From Caenorhabditis remanei (Eukaryota; Nematoda; Chromadorea; Rhabditida; Rhabditidae): DNA of 64,000 bases. The notes beneath the pieces were generated by a model, which was not told the DNA's origin, did not search any database, and saw only the letters and a list, made by a program, of their open reading frames with translations. The translations under genes and the position numbers were made by a program. The DNA is taken from contig NC_071331.1 of the NCBI RefSeq assembly GCF_010183535.1, positions 22,878,001-22,942,000 of the forward strand. Reading direction: 5' to 3'. Positions 22,150 to 33,472 of the stretch are shown here, piece after piece; the first letter of the stretch is position 1; every line of letters starts with the position of its first letter.

Positions 22150-22910
22150 TAAATCCACCCAACTCCACGAAAAATCCACACGAGCTCTCCGTAAATCTAC
22201 ACAGCACCTCGTAAATATACACAGCTTTCAGTAAATTATCACTGATTGTCGTAGATCTCCACAACTCCCCGTAAATCTCCACAACTCCCCGTAAATCTAC
22301 ACTTGATCCTGTAAATTGACATTACTATTGTTCTGAGGTGCCGTAAATCCACACAAAGCTCCTCGTAAATCTAAACGAGATCCTGTAAATCTAAATAGCT
22401 CCCACTAAAACAACACGATCACTTGAAAATCCATACAATACCTCATGAGGCGCGTCGTAAACCGCACATAAGCTCCCGTAAATCTACACTAGATCTTGTA
22501 AATCAATCGACATTACTCTTCATTCAGTTGTTCTGAGGTCGCGTAAATCCAGACAGGTCTCCGTAAATCTACACGAGCTTCCCGTAAATGCACGCAACAT
22601 CCCGTAAATCCACACAAGCTCCCGGTAAATCTACAAAAAGCCTAGTAAATCCACATGATCACTTTGTAAATGTACACGAGACCTCTTTACCCGATTTCAA
22701 CCGATTTCGACTCATTTTCAGCTGCTTTCCGATCTGTAGGACTCGGTTATCAAGATTAGTTCATGAAAAAACATTGATTTTAAGCAATTTGAGCCGATTT
22801 TAGATTATTTTCCTTGATTCTTGACCCTACCTAAAATCCCCCGTAAATTCGCCCGAACTGTCTGTAAATCTACACAAGATCTCGTAATTCTAGACGGATT
22901 CAAATCACAA
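22150..22910. repeat. Degenerate tandem array, CCGTAAATCTACAC-type unit
   Basis: A 14-to-30-nt unit built around CGTAAATC(T/C)ACAC recurs more than 20 times with variable spacers (AGCTCC, GATCCTGTAAATC). It separates the small gene ending at 22094 from the 3' end of the gene at 22979. No coding potential seen. Confidence 0.7.
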
Positions 22911-22978
22911 ACTTTATTATTTAAACTTTCCAATTAAAAAACAAAACCAATTAAAAAAAACAATTAAAACAGTAATAA

Positions 22979-25920
22979 TTAATACTTCCCATCCATAACC
23001 TTATCGGCGTTTGCTCTGAGGGTCTCCTCTTTCTCACGAATCCCGGTACCATCAGATCCCTTGGGCTCCAATCCATAATACTTTGGGAGGCGCCGGTTCC
23101 TTAGATTAATCACCGGCTTCGCTGGCACCAACTTCTTCTCAAGCTCCGCCTCCAAATCACAAATCTTCTGCTCCGACTCCTTCACGTGCTCAGTCATCGT
23201 CTCAACCAACAAGTTTTTCTGTTTAATTGTGTCATGAAGTTCGTAATTAATGTTTTGGATCATTTGAAGATTCTTTTTGAGCTCCTCAATCTCCTTATCC
23301 TTCTCCGCAACTGTCTCCAACGACTTTGAGAACTGAATTCGGTAAAAATTCTCCTTCTGAAGCTCCGCCTTCTTCTGCTTCTTCACCTCTTCAACCATAG
23401 AAGGCTCCGTCGCATATCTCTTGATCTCAGCCGCTATCAGACCCCGGAGAGAAGGTGAAGTTGTCCTGAGAGCCTCCATATCTTTGACCATCTGATCCAT
23501 TTGCTTCTCCAGATTGGTGACACGCGAGTCATCTGGAGATGAAGACTTCTGTCTTAAAGTGGCCACCCAGAAGTTGAGTTCACGGATGTCGGTGGCTTGG
23601 GAGGTGATGGTGTGGTTGGCGTGGGTGAGTTGGGATTTTCTGGAAAATTCTTTTTTAGCTACAGTAATACAGTATTCTCCTAAACTACAGTATTCCTAGA
23701 TTACGAAACGTGAAGTCGACAAGCTACAGTATCTTCAGCTAACTGAGTGTCTGGATTCTAAATCTTAGCTACAGTAGTCTACCCAGCTACAGTATCGGAT
23801 TTTGGACACTTTTTGAGTGAAAAATCAGGTTTTTTGGACTGAAAATTCTCAAAAACCCGCTTTTCCGCTCAAAAATTCGAATTTACTGATCAAAAACCAG
23901 TATTTCGACATGAAAAATGGAAAAATAGGACATTTTTCAATCAGAAAAACAAGTTTTTAAAGCCGTAAAGTCTCAAAAACCCGATTTTGCAGCTGAAAAT
24001 TTAAAATTGTTTGGACATTTTTCAGCAAAACAGGTATTTCAGACGATTTTTATATCAAAAAATGTCAAAAGTTGAACATTCGAACACTTTTCCAGCGGAA
24101 AATCAGGTTTTTTGAGCTGAAAAGTTTCAAAAATTCGAATTTTGACAATTTTTCAGCTAAAAAACCAAAACCCTTCACTACAGTATCCAGAGCTACAGTA
24201 CCTCTCTAGATTCAAAACTTGATTTTGAAGGATTACTGTATATATTTACAGTAACCTCTGTTTGTGACAAGATCGTCTACAGTAAGACTAGCTATACCTA
24301 CAGTATTCTTCACGAGCTACTGGGTTCTAAGCTTCAGCTACAATACCCGCTAAGCATCCTACGGTAACCACCACAATCATACCAGCTGGTTCTACTTACA
24401 GAGCCCCTACAGTACCCTTCCAATCATAACTTACGTCTCTTCATGCTCCTTTTTCTCCTGCTTCAATTGCTTTTTTAGCTCCGAAACGCTGAAGTTTCGA
24501 GCGGAGACAAAGATTTTGGCGCGAGATAGTTGAGACTTTCTGAAAATTGATTGTCTACAGAAAGACTATCTTGCGTTATTGTAAGATCGGGTACAGTACC
24601 TTTTCCTTAGCTACAGTACCCCTTTTTTATAACTTACGTCTCCTCATGCTCCATCCTCTCTTGCTCCAATTGCTTCTTCAGCTCCAGAATTTCTTCCGAC
24701 GGACTCTTCACTTTCTCATTACTATCCTCTCCGCGAGTCTCCTTGACAAGAACCTTCTGGGCTACAATATCCCGCTTCTTCATCTCTTCTTTCGGGGCCG
24801 GCAACCAATAAATATCAGCGTTCCTTCCAGTCCGCTTCTCCTCAAGCCACTCACGTCTTCTGAGCCATTCGTGAACCTCCGAGAGCTCTGCTTGAATCTC
24901 ACGAGCCTTCTTTTCTACCTCATCCGGTACAAAGTAGACACCACGGTTATAATACTCTTCAAGCGCGTAAAGTTGGGCGAAATTCAAGTCAAGTAGGCGG
25001 AGCCCAAAGGCATCCGGGATAATCTTTTTGGGTGTGTTGGGAACGGGCTTCTTATATGCCGCCAACATCTTTGACTTGCGCTCCAGGCGCTTATTAAACC
25101 AGTCATACACTTCATCAAGATCCGCTTGAATCGCACGAGCCAATATTTTATACGGCATTCCGCGTCCATCTCTTTGGAAGGCGTGCTCTAGACGGAGTTC
25201 CTGGTCGATTGTGAAGGAATATGGGGATTGAGGGAGAGGGCGTGGTGGAGTGACTTGTGGTGGTGGTGGAGGTGGAAGCGGGGCCAGGGGTCTTGGGCGA
25301 TCCTTACAGTTGTCATGGCTACGTAATGGCAGGTGGTCAAAATGCAAATCGTCAAAATCATCAAATGACGAATCGTCGCTACCGTAGTGCTCACGATTCT
25401 CGTGCTGAGTCTTGGAGTCCAGGACTCTAACTGGGAGTGGTCTGGCTTGAAGTGGAAGACGATCCTTAGAGTTGTCAAGGGTACGTGGTGGCAGGTGGTC
25501 AAAATGAACCTCACGTGATAAATAGCAACCGTAGTCCTCCGGCGCTTTGGCGTCCTGACTAGGTTTCACCACTTTCAACCGATCCTGTGAGATATCGTAT
25601 CCACCACATGGCGGCACGAAGCCGTAAGACCACTTGTTAGACGCCGGGATATCTCGCAGTGATGGTGCTTCATCGGTCTCAGAATCCAAATTCATGGCGT
25701 AGAGTGAGGAGATCTTCTTGTGATGAGCAATGGCGTCCTGAATCTCGGTATCCAATTCCAGATCACTACGGTAGTCCGGAAGCGGGAGCGGTTTTGGTGG
25801 CGTGACTTGAGGTGGCTCCTCGACACCACCAAGCTTCGATGTAGATCTTGGGCCAACTTGAAATCCTAGCAGTCTGAGATCATTCGAGACGTCCTTGAGA
25901 TGGCGTCTTGGAAGCGACAT
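22979..25920 (-). CDS. Proline-rich double-homeodomain coiled-coil protein
   Basis: Exons 24638-25920, 24435-24539 and 22979-23639 join in phase to 682 residues; the ATG lies 7 bases after a TATTCCAG acceptor. Residues 40-230 are Pro-rich, with an internal duplication (HFDHLPPR and HFDHLPLR, each followed by DN.KDR). Residues about 234-284 resemble a homeodomain (helix 1 LRLEHAF, helix 3 DEVYDWFNKRLERKSK). Residues 308-363 resemble a second with canonical spacing: L16, Y20, V45, W48, L49 and R52 in SEVHEWLRRREW. Both lack Asn51. Residues 405-600 are coiled coil. Exons 1 and 2 both end in HEET and exons 2 and 3 both begin KSQL, so this segment was itself duplicated. Likely nuclear and dimerising, by analogy with homeodomain proteins. 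AATAAA follows the stop. A block with a heat-shock-element-like site lies about 290 bp upstream. Confidence 0.85.
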
Positions 25921-25929
25921 GGTTGGTCT

Positions 25930-26300
25930 GGAATAGGGTGAAGATTGGTTAGGATTGGTTAAGATTAGTTGAGATTGGTTTAGATTAAAAGTTATGATTC
26001 TAAAGATTCATCTGGACACACCGACATACACACATAGGGGATGGTCGTGGAAAATCGATAACTAAGAAATAGGGAGAGAGAGGAGACGCCCGCACAACCT
26101 TGGAGGCTGACTGGAGGGAAGACTGAATGCAGGAGATGAGAATAGCGGAGTACGCGCGGAAATGGAGGGGTCCGCAAACATCGATCTACCCGCAAAACGT
26201 CCTGTATGGAACATTCTAGAAGACGTGGAAACGTCACGTCATCTGGGGGAATGAAAGGGAGAGGGAGAGCAGCTGTGGGGTGTCATTTAGTAAACGGGCT
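25930..26300 (-). promoter_or_regulatory. Promoter-like block with heat-shock element
   Basis: A perfect three-unit heat-shock element, GAACATTCTAGAA (26209-26221), is flanked by GGTCCGCAAACATCGATC, CGTCACGTCATCTGG and GCCCGCACAACC. The same set recurs at 26620-26980 and, in varied form, before most genes to the right. Orientation fits the gene 22979-25920. No TATA box was found here. Confidence 0.65.
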
Positions 26301-26619
26301 TTGGGAAGACAGTAAACATAGATTAAAATTGGTGAAAATTGAATAAGATTGCTTCTAGACGTTTACAATTGCTCAAGGTTATTTGAAATAGCTCAGAATC
26401 TTTCAAAATTGTTAAAAATTGACTAAGATTAGTTGAGATTGCTTGAGTTTGCTCCGGAACGCTTGAAACCGCGTATGAGCGGTTAAGCTTGCTTGGGATT
26501 CCTTTAGATTGCCTAAACTAGCTAAGGATCATTTAGAATCGCTAGATATTTACAGAAATGATCAAAGTTAAGCAAGATCTAGGAGTGCTAGGCTCAAAAG
26601 GATGTCTAGGATCACTACA
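26301..26619. other. Iterated AAGATTG(G/C)TTAAGAT-type sequence
   Basis: Diffuse repeats of about ten bases (GATTGGTTAAGATTGCTTGA and variants) without a gene. On the transcribed strand of the gene to the left it reads like CTTAACCAATCTTAACC, as seen beside several other promoter blocks. Confidence 0.5.
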
Positions 26620-26980
26620 CAACTTAGAAGGACATACACACAAAGCACAAGGGGATGGTAGAGGAAAATCAATAACTGAGAATAATAGGGGGAATAGTGA
26701 AGATGGGAGAGCCCCCGCACAACCTAGGAGGCTGACAGGAGAGAAGACTGAATAAGGGAGATGAGGCACTCGGAGAGCCCGCGGGAATGTTATGCGCGTC
26801 ATTCGTTGTCCCTGCGTTTTGCGGACCAAGAAGATCCACAAACATCGATCTTCCCGCAAGACGTCCTGTATGGAACATTCTAGAAGACGTGGAAATGTCA
26901 CGTCATCTCGGGGAATGGAAGGGGGAGGTGTCATCTGAGAAAAGGGCTCCGGGAAGGACTAAGGACTATGTAGTGTGACT
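26620..26980. promoter_or_regulatory. Second copy of promoter-like block with heat-shock element
   Basis: Duplicates 25930-26300: CTGCGTTTTGCGGACC, ATCGATCTTCCCGC, then the heat-shock element GAACATTCTAGAA (26873-26885), then GTCACGTCATCT. No gene starts within 1 kb on either side except the one at 25920, so this may be an orphan block. Confidence 0.6.
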
Positions 26981-28600
26981 GGATGACGCAATCGTTAAGA
27001 AGGAGTTGCTAACAAAGGGGGTAAGTTTAAAATCGTTCCAAATTACTAATTAAAGGCAGCTTGAATAGGAAAAACATTCGAAATTTTTTTGTGCCCGTCA
27101 CTTGAGAAAAATCGTCTCAAAGTGAAATGGGGTAAATCGGTTAAGAGCGATGAAGACTGGTTCCCAGCTGAAATTGGGATTGTGAATTGTTAAGGGTTGC
27201 CTAAAACCTACAATACGATGGAATGACACATACTCTGAGGCAGCGTGACTGGAAGGCAGACTGACTGATAGTGAAAAGAGACTAGATGATGGGAAAAAGG
27301 CTGTGTGACTTCATGATGAGGTAATGGATGCAATCGGTAAAGGGAAGTCTTAGGCCCTGTGACTGAATGACGGACTGACTGAATGAGAAAAGACTGTGAA
27401 TTCTCAGAAGATGATGGTGGGAAAACGCAGTTGGCTACCAACTGACTGCGTTCTTTAGTGTGGCAGGTTTAACGTCATCAAGAGAAAGAGGGGACTGTGG
27501 GAAATATTGATTTTTTGGGGGTACTGGACAGGGTCGACGGGATCAGGGTAAGGTAAAAAGGTCTATAGCGTTTATAGGATCGAGTTAATATTGATTGAGA
27601 TCGGTTCTCTCTCCAACCAATCCTAATCGCCGCGGGGAGATAGGTGTGTGTGTCTAGAACATTCTGTGTTCCTCGATGGACTGGACTCCCCTCTCCCAAA
27701 CATACGTAAGCGGGCGAATAGCCCCGGGAAGATTGGTGTGTGCAGACATTCTAGAACATTCTGTGGTCCGGAAGATGCAGGGACAGGTATTTACAGCTAT
27801 CTCTATCTTTGGGAATAGTCCCCCATCTCGTCTTATTCATTCGGGGCTCACTCCTTTCCTTGTTATTTCAGGAAAAAAACTAAAAAATAATGTGCAAACC
27901 ACGTTTTCTAGTAAATAAGAAGTCTTGTCAGCCAGATTTTTGAAAATTTCGTTAATGTCCCACGGGCCCGGATAAAGTCCTGTAGTTTTAACTGATTTAA
28001 ATAAATTTTAAGCAGAATTCCAGTCATTTGAACTCCAAACCAACTTTCTAGCACATTTTCAGCTTGAAATACGGTATTTCCGAAATGATGGCGGACATCT
28101 GATGGCGGATATTACCGTTAGTTGGTAGAGAAGCGGGTTTTGAGGTTTTTGGAGTGATTTTAGGGGATTTTAAGCGATTTCAGCCAATTTTATGTCCATC
28201 TAAAGGTCTAAAGGGTCCAGATTCATAGGATTCAACATGTTTTCAAAAGAAAACTATTGTAGCCCTGGCCGTGGTACAGTAACGAATAGCCATTTAATCC
28301 GTATTAGGTCACAGACATGAATATCGCCGAGATCTACATTTTGGTAATCTTTTCAGCTTATAAGATTGAGTTTGAAGGGAGTTACGAGTCGGCCCGTTTT
28401 TGTAACCCCGTTATCAATAGAGCGCGGATGCTACAGATGCGGATCGTTCCTGCTCCAAATGATTAGAACTCTTAGAAACCGGACTACTCATGTGCAGGAC
28501 TGTACAGAAGGGACTCAAAAAAATAAACGTTTAATTTCAAATTCATTAAAACATTAGAACATAATTATTAGAACATAATTATCAGATCATAATTAGAAAA
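26981..28600. promoter_or_regulatory. Intergenic stretch with a further heat-shock element
   Basis: The element TTCTAGAACATTC occurs at 27749-27761, next to CCCGGGAAGATTGGTGTGTGC, with a weaker half (TAGAACATTC) at 27656-27664. From 27940 to 28400 lie copies of two dispersed repeats (GAAGCGGGTTTTGAGGTTTTT and GATCTACATTTTGGTA). No gene is supported; ORFs over the block are by-products of its conserved sequence. Confidence 0.5.
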
Positions 28601-30332
28601 TTAGAACAACATAACATCTTCCAACTTCTTAATTCTCATAACAGCTCCCTTCCAGTTATTGGCCCACGCGACAATGTTTTTGTGCTTCATCTCAGCCTCA
28701 ATTTCGTCCATCACTTTCTTCCGGAGCTCTTGGAAGCTCATCTCCTTATTGTGCTCCGAGCGTTCCACTGGCTCATCGATGTCATCACAGAAATCATAAT
28801 CCTTCTTCACAGCACTTGACTCCCTAAGCTTCCGAACTTCCGCCTCCAAGTTCTTGACTTGATTTTCCAAATATTTGGCTTCATGGTTACTTAAATTCAA
28901 TAAATAGTCAGTGTCGCTCTCGAACTTTAATTTCTGATTCTGCATCTCCTTTTTCAGATTTTTGACGTCTTCACGGAGAGTCTTGATCTCCTCGTTTTGT
29001 TTCTTCAACTCAAGAATTTCCTGATCTCTCTGGGAAAGGCAAATGAGGACATCGGATAGTTGGTGGGTGCTGAAAAGAGGATATAGGTGAAAATATGTGT
29101 AAAAATGGTTTAGATCAGTCAAAATTGGTGAACGCTTATTTAAATCGGCTAGAATCGGATTTCACCAATTTAGAACGGTTTAGATTGATTTTTACTGTTT
29201 TTTTAAAACTAAGAAACGGATTTTTCCTGTTCAAAATGGATATGATCTGTTTTCATAATTTTAGACTGCTTGACAATTTTTTCGAAAATTCTTACATGAC
29301 CGTATTCCCCGTGTTCTCAGCTTTCTGGCAAACTAAAAACCATGCAAAACGGATCAATGTGATCCAAGTAACAAGCGTTTTAAGCTGCGACGATGAGAGA
29401 GTGAGAGAGCGCAGGCGACGAGAGTGGCTCGTCGTCTGCGCTCTATCGTTCTCTCGCCACCTCTTGTATCTCCGCGTAGAGTGATCCGATTTCAATGATT
29501 TTTAGTTTTTTGGAGAGCTGAGATCATGTGGAACAAAATGACATATCATTCGATAAAAAACCCATTTAAAACCGAAACCGATCCAAAGCCCCAAATGATG
29601 TATTCTCTCAACAGGTTACACCCGGTTCATACTGAAGCCCCTATATTATATTACTCATCCGCAAAAATCTCCCACCCGTTAAACTCACATCTCCTGTTTC
29701 TCCTGTTTCTCCTTCTTCAATTGCTCTTCCATTCTCTTCACAACCCGCTCAACACATTTGATCGCACTTTGCTTAACATCCACCTTCATTTGCATGCTGC
29801 AACAAAAAATTATTCGGGTTACTGTAACCTAGTGTAACTTACTGCTCAAGGGCGCCCTGCAAATTTCCTTGCTCTTTTTCAGCCTTTTCAGCTTTTTCGC
29901 CTAGCTTGGCGCTGGCCTCTCCCAGCAACTTAATAACTCCTTCTTTTTCTTCTAGCAATTTGTTCAATCTGAAACAACATGGATTACTGTATGTGGACAG
30001 TACGGTACTTACTTTTCAACCTTCTCCTTTGCTTCTTCATGATCCTTCAAAAGGTCTCTGAGCTTCTCAAGAGTCTCCTCCTTGGTCTCCTCGAACTGCG
30101 GGACCAAGTTCTCAATAAGACCTCTCTGCTGGTCTGGATCTGCCAAATGGATGTTCGCCAACTTCTCAACGATCCCCCATTTATCATGAATGTCCATGAA
30201 TTTGTTGACGATTTCATGATCTTCGGCTGCGAGAGGTTTCTCCGCCGTCACACAGATCACTGCTTGAGTGTTGACCAGCATCTCCATAAGATTCAGAGCG
30301 AGTTGTTTGTAAGCTTCAGCATCGGAGGTCAT
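28601..30332 (-). CDS. Coiled-coil protein, helical N-terminal domain
   Basis: Exons 30013-30332, 29843-29968, 29689-29796 and 28601-29069, all joined in phase 2, give 340 residues. The ATG is 4 bases after a TTTTCAG acceptor. Residues 1-75 are a predicted helical domain (YKQLALNLMEMLVNTQAVIC, then NKFMDIHDKWGIVEKLANIH) not recognised by me; the rest is coiled coil, with the acidic stretch CDDIDEPVERSE near the end. It is a paralogue of 33473-34738: both have a 108-nt exon in the same place and similar N termini, but the 126-nt exon (NKLLEEKEGVIKLLGEASAK) is absent there. A heat-shock-element-bearing block lies upstream at 30880-31300. Confidence 0.85.
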
Positions 30333-30339
30333 GATTCTG

Positions 30340-30870
30340 AAAATACTGTTAATTGGCTGAAATTGCTAGAGACACGTTTGATTGAGATTGCTTAGGATCG
30401 GTTGAGATCGATTGAGAGATAGAGGGGTAGAGGAATAGAGAAGAATAGAGGGATAGAGAAACGTTGAAATTGGTAAGGATTGGGTAGGATCGTTTAAGAT
30501 CGGTTGAGATCGGCAAAGATAATCATAGATGGATGAAGATGGTAAGGAATGTTACAATGTTTGGCAAGGGGTGATAAGGACTGAGCAATTCTGGCAAGAT
30601 TGGTTAAGCTCAGTTGGTTCATAACTGTTAAGAACAAATTGCGGCTGGTTTAAAACAGTAAGAATCGGTTAAGATTGGTTAAAATCTATTGAGCTACTTT
30701 GAGACTAGTTAAGAATGGTTGAGATTGGGTAAGATCGGGTGAATTGCTCAGGAACGCTCGGGACAGCGTAAGATTGGTTAAGATTGCTTGGGATCGTTTA
30801 GATGCGCTTGAGATTTGCAGACATGATTTACAAAGGCATGCAACATCTTGTACTGCTAGCCTGACTAGAA
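30340..30870 (-). other. Iterated AAGATCGGTTGAGATTGG-type leader region
   Basis: About 500 bp of approximately ten-base iterations (GATTGGTTAAGATCGG, TTGAGATCG) between the promoter block and the first acceptor of the gene ending at 30332. On the gene's strand these read as CTTAACC/CTCAACC repeats. The position would be transcribed as the outron if the block to the right is the promoter. Confidence 0.45.
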
Positions 30871-30879
30871 TGTGTAGGA

Positions 30880-31300
30880 TTAACTAGGCGATCTAGAAGG
30901 ACAAACATACAAAACACGCGGGAATAGTAGAAAAAAATTGATAATTAAGGAAACAAAGGGGAATAGGGAGATGGGAGAGCCCCCGCACAATCTAGGAGGC
31001 CGACGGGAGGGAAGACTGAATGAGGGAGATGAGAATAGACAGAGACGTGCGGGAATGTTATGCGCGTCATTTCCTGTCACTGCGTTTTGCGGACCTAGAT
31101 GACACGGGGTTCGCGGGAAACACCGATCTTCCCGCAGAACTTTCCCGCAGGAAGTTCTGTAGAACACTCTAGAAGACGTGTGAATGCCACGTCGTCTGGA
31201 GAGAGCAGCTGTGGGGTGTCATCTAGTGAAAGGGCTCCGGAATGTTTCCTCTTCCCAGATGACGTGAGAAGGCCGCGTCATCTGGAGACAAGTGCAGGGG
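30880..31300 (-). promoter_or_regulatory. Promoter-like block, heat-shock element
   Basis: Contains CCCCCGCACAATCTAGGAGG, CTGCGTTTTGCGGACC, CGATCTTCCCGC and a heat-shock-like element GAACACTCTAGAA (31162-31174, one unit imperfect), then CCACGTCGTCTGG. It faces the gene ending at 30332. Confidence 0.55.
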
Positions 31301-31369
31301 AGGACAGAGGCTAGGAGGAATGGAAAAACCGCACAACGTAGAAGACTGACGGAGAATACTGAATAAGGG

Positions 31370-31830
31370 AGATGGAGTGGTGGATGGGTAGCTCGAGACT
31401 ACTGCACATCTGTCATAGACGTGGCGCGGGAATCTTCGGGAAGATTGAGGTCTGCGGACTTTTTTCCCTATACATTGACGCGCACGGAGCCTTGGGGTGG
31501 TTCGAGTAGGACGATGAGAGCTAAAAAAAACTTGGTATCTGTTAATCGGTCTGCAATCTGACTACGAGTTCCAGCTTCCTTTATTTCCGCACAAATCAAA
31601 ATTTTGTCATATCTTGAACAATCTTGAGCGATCCTCAGCAATTTTAAGCGTTCATAAGCTATTTTTAAAGCATTGCGCGTCAAGTTCTGTTGCTGCGTTT
31701 TGCGGAATGTTCTAGAAGGTCCACAGACACCAATCTTCCCGGAGATTCTCGCGCCGCGTCTATGACAGATGTGCAGTAGTCTCGAGATACCCGTCCACCA
31801 CTCCATCTCCCTCTCTCATTCAGTTTTCTC
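31370..31830 (+). promoter_or_regulatory. Promoter-like block of the 32065-32752 gene
   Basis: A perfect heat-shock element GAATGTTCTAGAA (31705-31717) is embedded between TGCTGCGTTTTGCG and GGTCCACAGACACCAATCTT, followed by CCCGGAG and GACAGATGTGCAGTAGTCTC. That last string recurs inverted at 31388-31415, making the block an imperfect palindrome. Downstream, TATATTGACTCCATGG and TTTTGCGT are shared with the paralogues' leaders at 40340 and 45810. Confidence 0.6.
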
Positions 31831-32064
31831 TCTCAGTCCTCTACGGTGTGCGGTTTTTCCATCTCCTCTCGTCTCTAGTTATCTCGTTTTGTGCAGTCCA
31901 TATTGATTTTGGAGAATTGACTGATTCACCTTCTCAACTCATTTAGTTTTCCCTGACAGATATATTGACTCCATGGTTTTGCGTATCTTATGCGATATTA
32001 GTTATTCGTTATCATTCTCTATTATTCATCAATTTTCAGACATCCCCCCACTCACCAAGCAGCC

Positions 32065-32752
32065 ATGAACGCCCAACAACAACTCATCCAACACTTGGAG
32101 CAGCAAATCGTGGAGCTCCATCAGAAGCTTGAGAAGGAGAAAGATGATCATGAGCAGACGTAAGTGACAATAGCCAATAGAATTGTAGGAAACCGTAACT
32201 TTATCCCATTCCAGAAAAAGCCAAATCTCCTTCGAACAATCATTGGTTAGAAGATTGAGCAGTTTGGTCCCCAACTTGGAGGCCACCATTTCCAATCTCA
32301 CCAATGAAAACAACGAGTTGAAGCAGAAGCTCCAAAAAGAGGCGGTGTCACAAAAGAAACTAGATGCGAAAGCCATTAGAAGAAATGAGATGATTTTGAG
32401 GTTATTAAATGAGAAGAAGGCATCGGAGAAAAAGGGCCAGGAGCTCTCGAAGCTGCTTCAAGAGTTGGGAGCCGAGTTCCACCAAGTCAAGAAAGAAATC
32501 GCGATCGTGGATGCCGAGCTCCATCAAGCCAAGAAGGAAATCGAGCTGCTCCAAAAGACAATTGCCAGAAGAGACGCCAGAATCCGAACGACTAAAGAAG
32601 TGGTGTCAGGTGTCATTGCCAAACAGGAGGCGGACACTGATTCTCAGACTCTGAGCATGGTAATGAAGCTCAGTGAGGCAGAACACACGGCAGTGGTGAA
32701 GGATACAGAGGTGAAGATTCTCAAGGACATGATGGCTACTATCATTTGGTGA
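32065..32752 (+). CDS. Short coiled-coil protein, three-copy family
   Basis: Exons 32065-32159 and 32215-32752 join in phase 2 to 210 residues; the ATG is 25 bases after a TTTTCAG acceptor. Exon 1 encodes MNAQQQLIQHLEQQIVELHQ and ends DDHEQT; exon 2 begins KSQISFEQSLVRRL, matching the junction used by other genes here. The protein is one long coiled coil with the tail ILKDMMATIIW. Paralogues at 39619-40260 and 45062-45703 (196 residues each) are shorter by a 14-residue insertion here, where QVKKEIAIVDAELHQAKKEI partly repeats itself. AATAAA directly overlaps the 3' end. Role unknown. Confidence 0.9.
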
Positions 32753-33472
32753 ATAAAAATAATTTCTTTGTTGGTTTTGGATTTTGAATAAATAAATGTT
32801 TTTGAAATAGATCTGTTTATGTCTTAAAAACGTGAAAAAATGACAAGAAACGCATCAAAGGCACCCCAGAAAAACGTCAAAAAGCCAAACAAAGAGCAAC
32901 AATGCGACTTGGGTTTAGACATCTTGACGTCATGATTGGATTATATTGATTGAAATACACAGCTCGAGACTGTTTATAGCATACTTGCAAACCGGGCCGA
33001 AACGGGTCAACACGGGCCGGCGCGTAACTGGCTTCAAACTCAATATTAGGAGCTGAAAATTATACCAAAATGTAGGTCTCGACGAGTTCTACGTCCGCGA
33101 CCTACTACGGGCCGGATGGCCATTCGTTAATGTGCCGCGGGCCGGGAAAAAGTGCCAAAAAACGCGAAAATGACGAAAAAAACCCATTCTAGAAGGGCCC
33201 GCGGCACATTAACGAATAGCCATCCGGCCCGTAGTAGGTCGCGGACGTAGAACTCGTCGAGACCTACATTTTGGTATATTTTTCAGCTCATAATATTGAG
33301 TTTGAGATTGCTTGAGATTGGACAAATCCACTCAAAAATGTTATCCGCCATTTCCAAAACCGCATTCCGCTCAACTCTGGCACAAGATCGGTTAAAATAG
33401 CTTAAGATTGATTTTTTCATGTGGAAAACTTTATTTCAAGAAAAACCAACATGGAAACAACAATTACACGAA
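32753..33472. repeat. Intergenic DNA with a 270-bp foldback
   Basis: From 33034 to 33306 the sequence folds back: TCAAACTCAATATT at one end, AATATTGAGTTTGA at the other, with the arms CAAAATGTAGGTCTCGACGA and CGCGACCTACTACGGGCCGG mirrored up to GTGCCGCGGGCC. The central spacer is about 40 bp. The rest holds nothing recognisable. Confidence 0.85.

Noticed and set aside
22150..22910. Regularly spaced repeats considered as a CRISPR-like array
   Set aside because: Units vary, spacers are irregular and related to each other, and the genome is eukaryotic.
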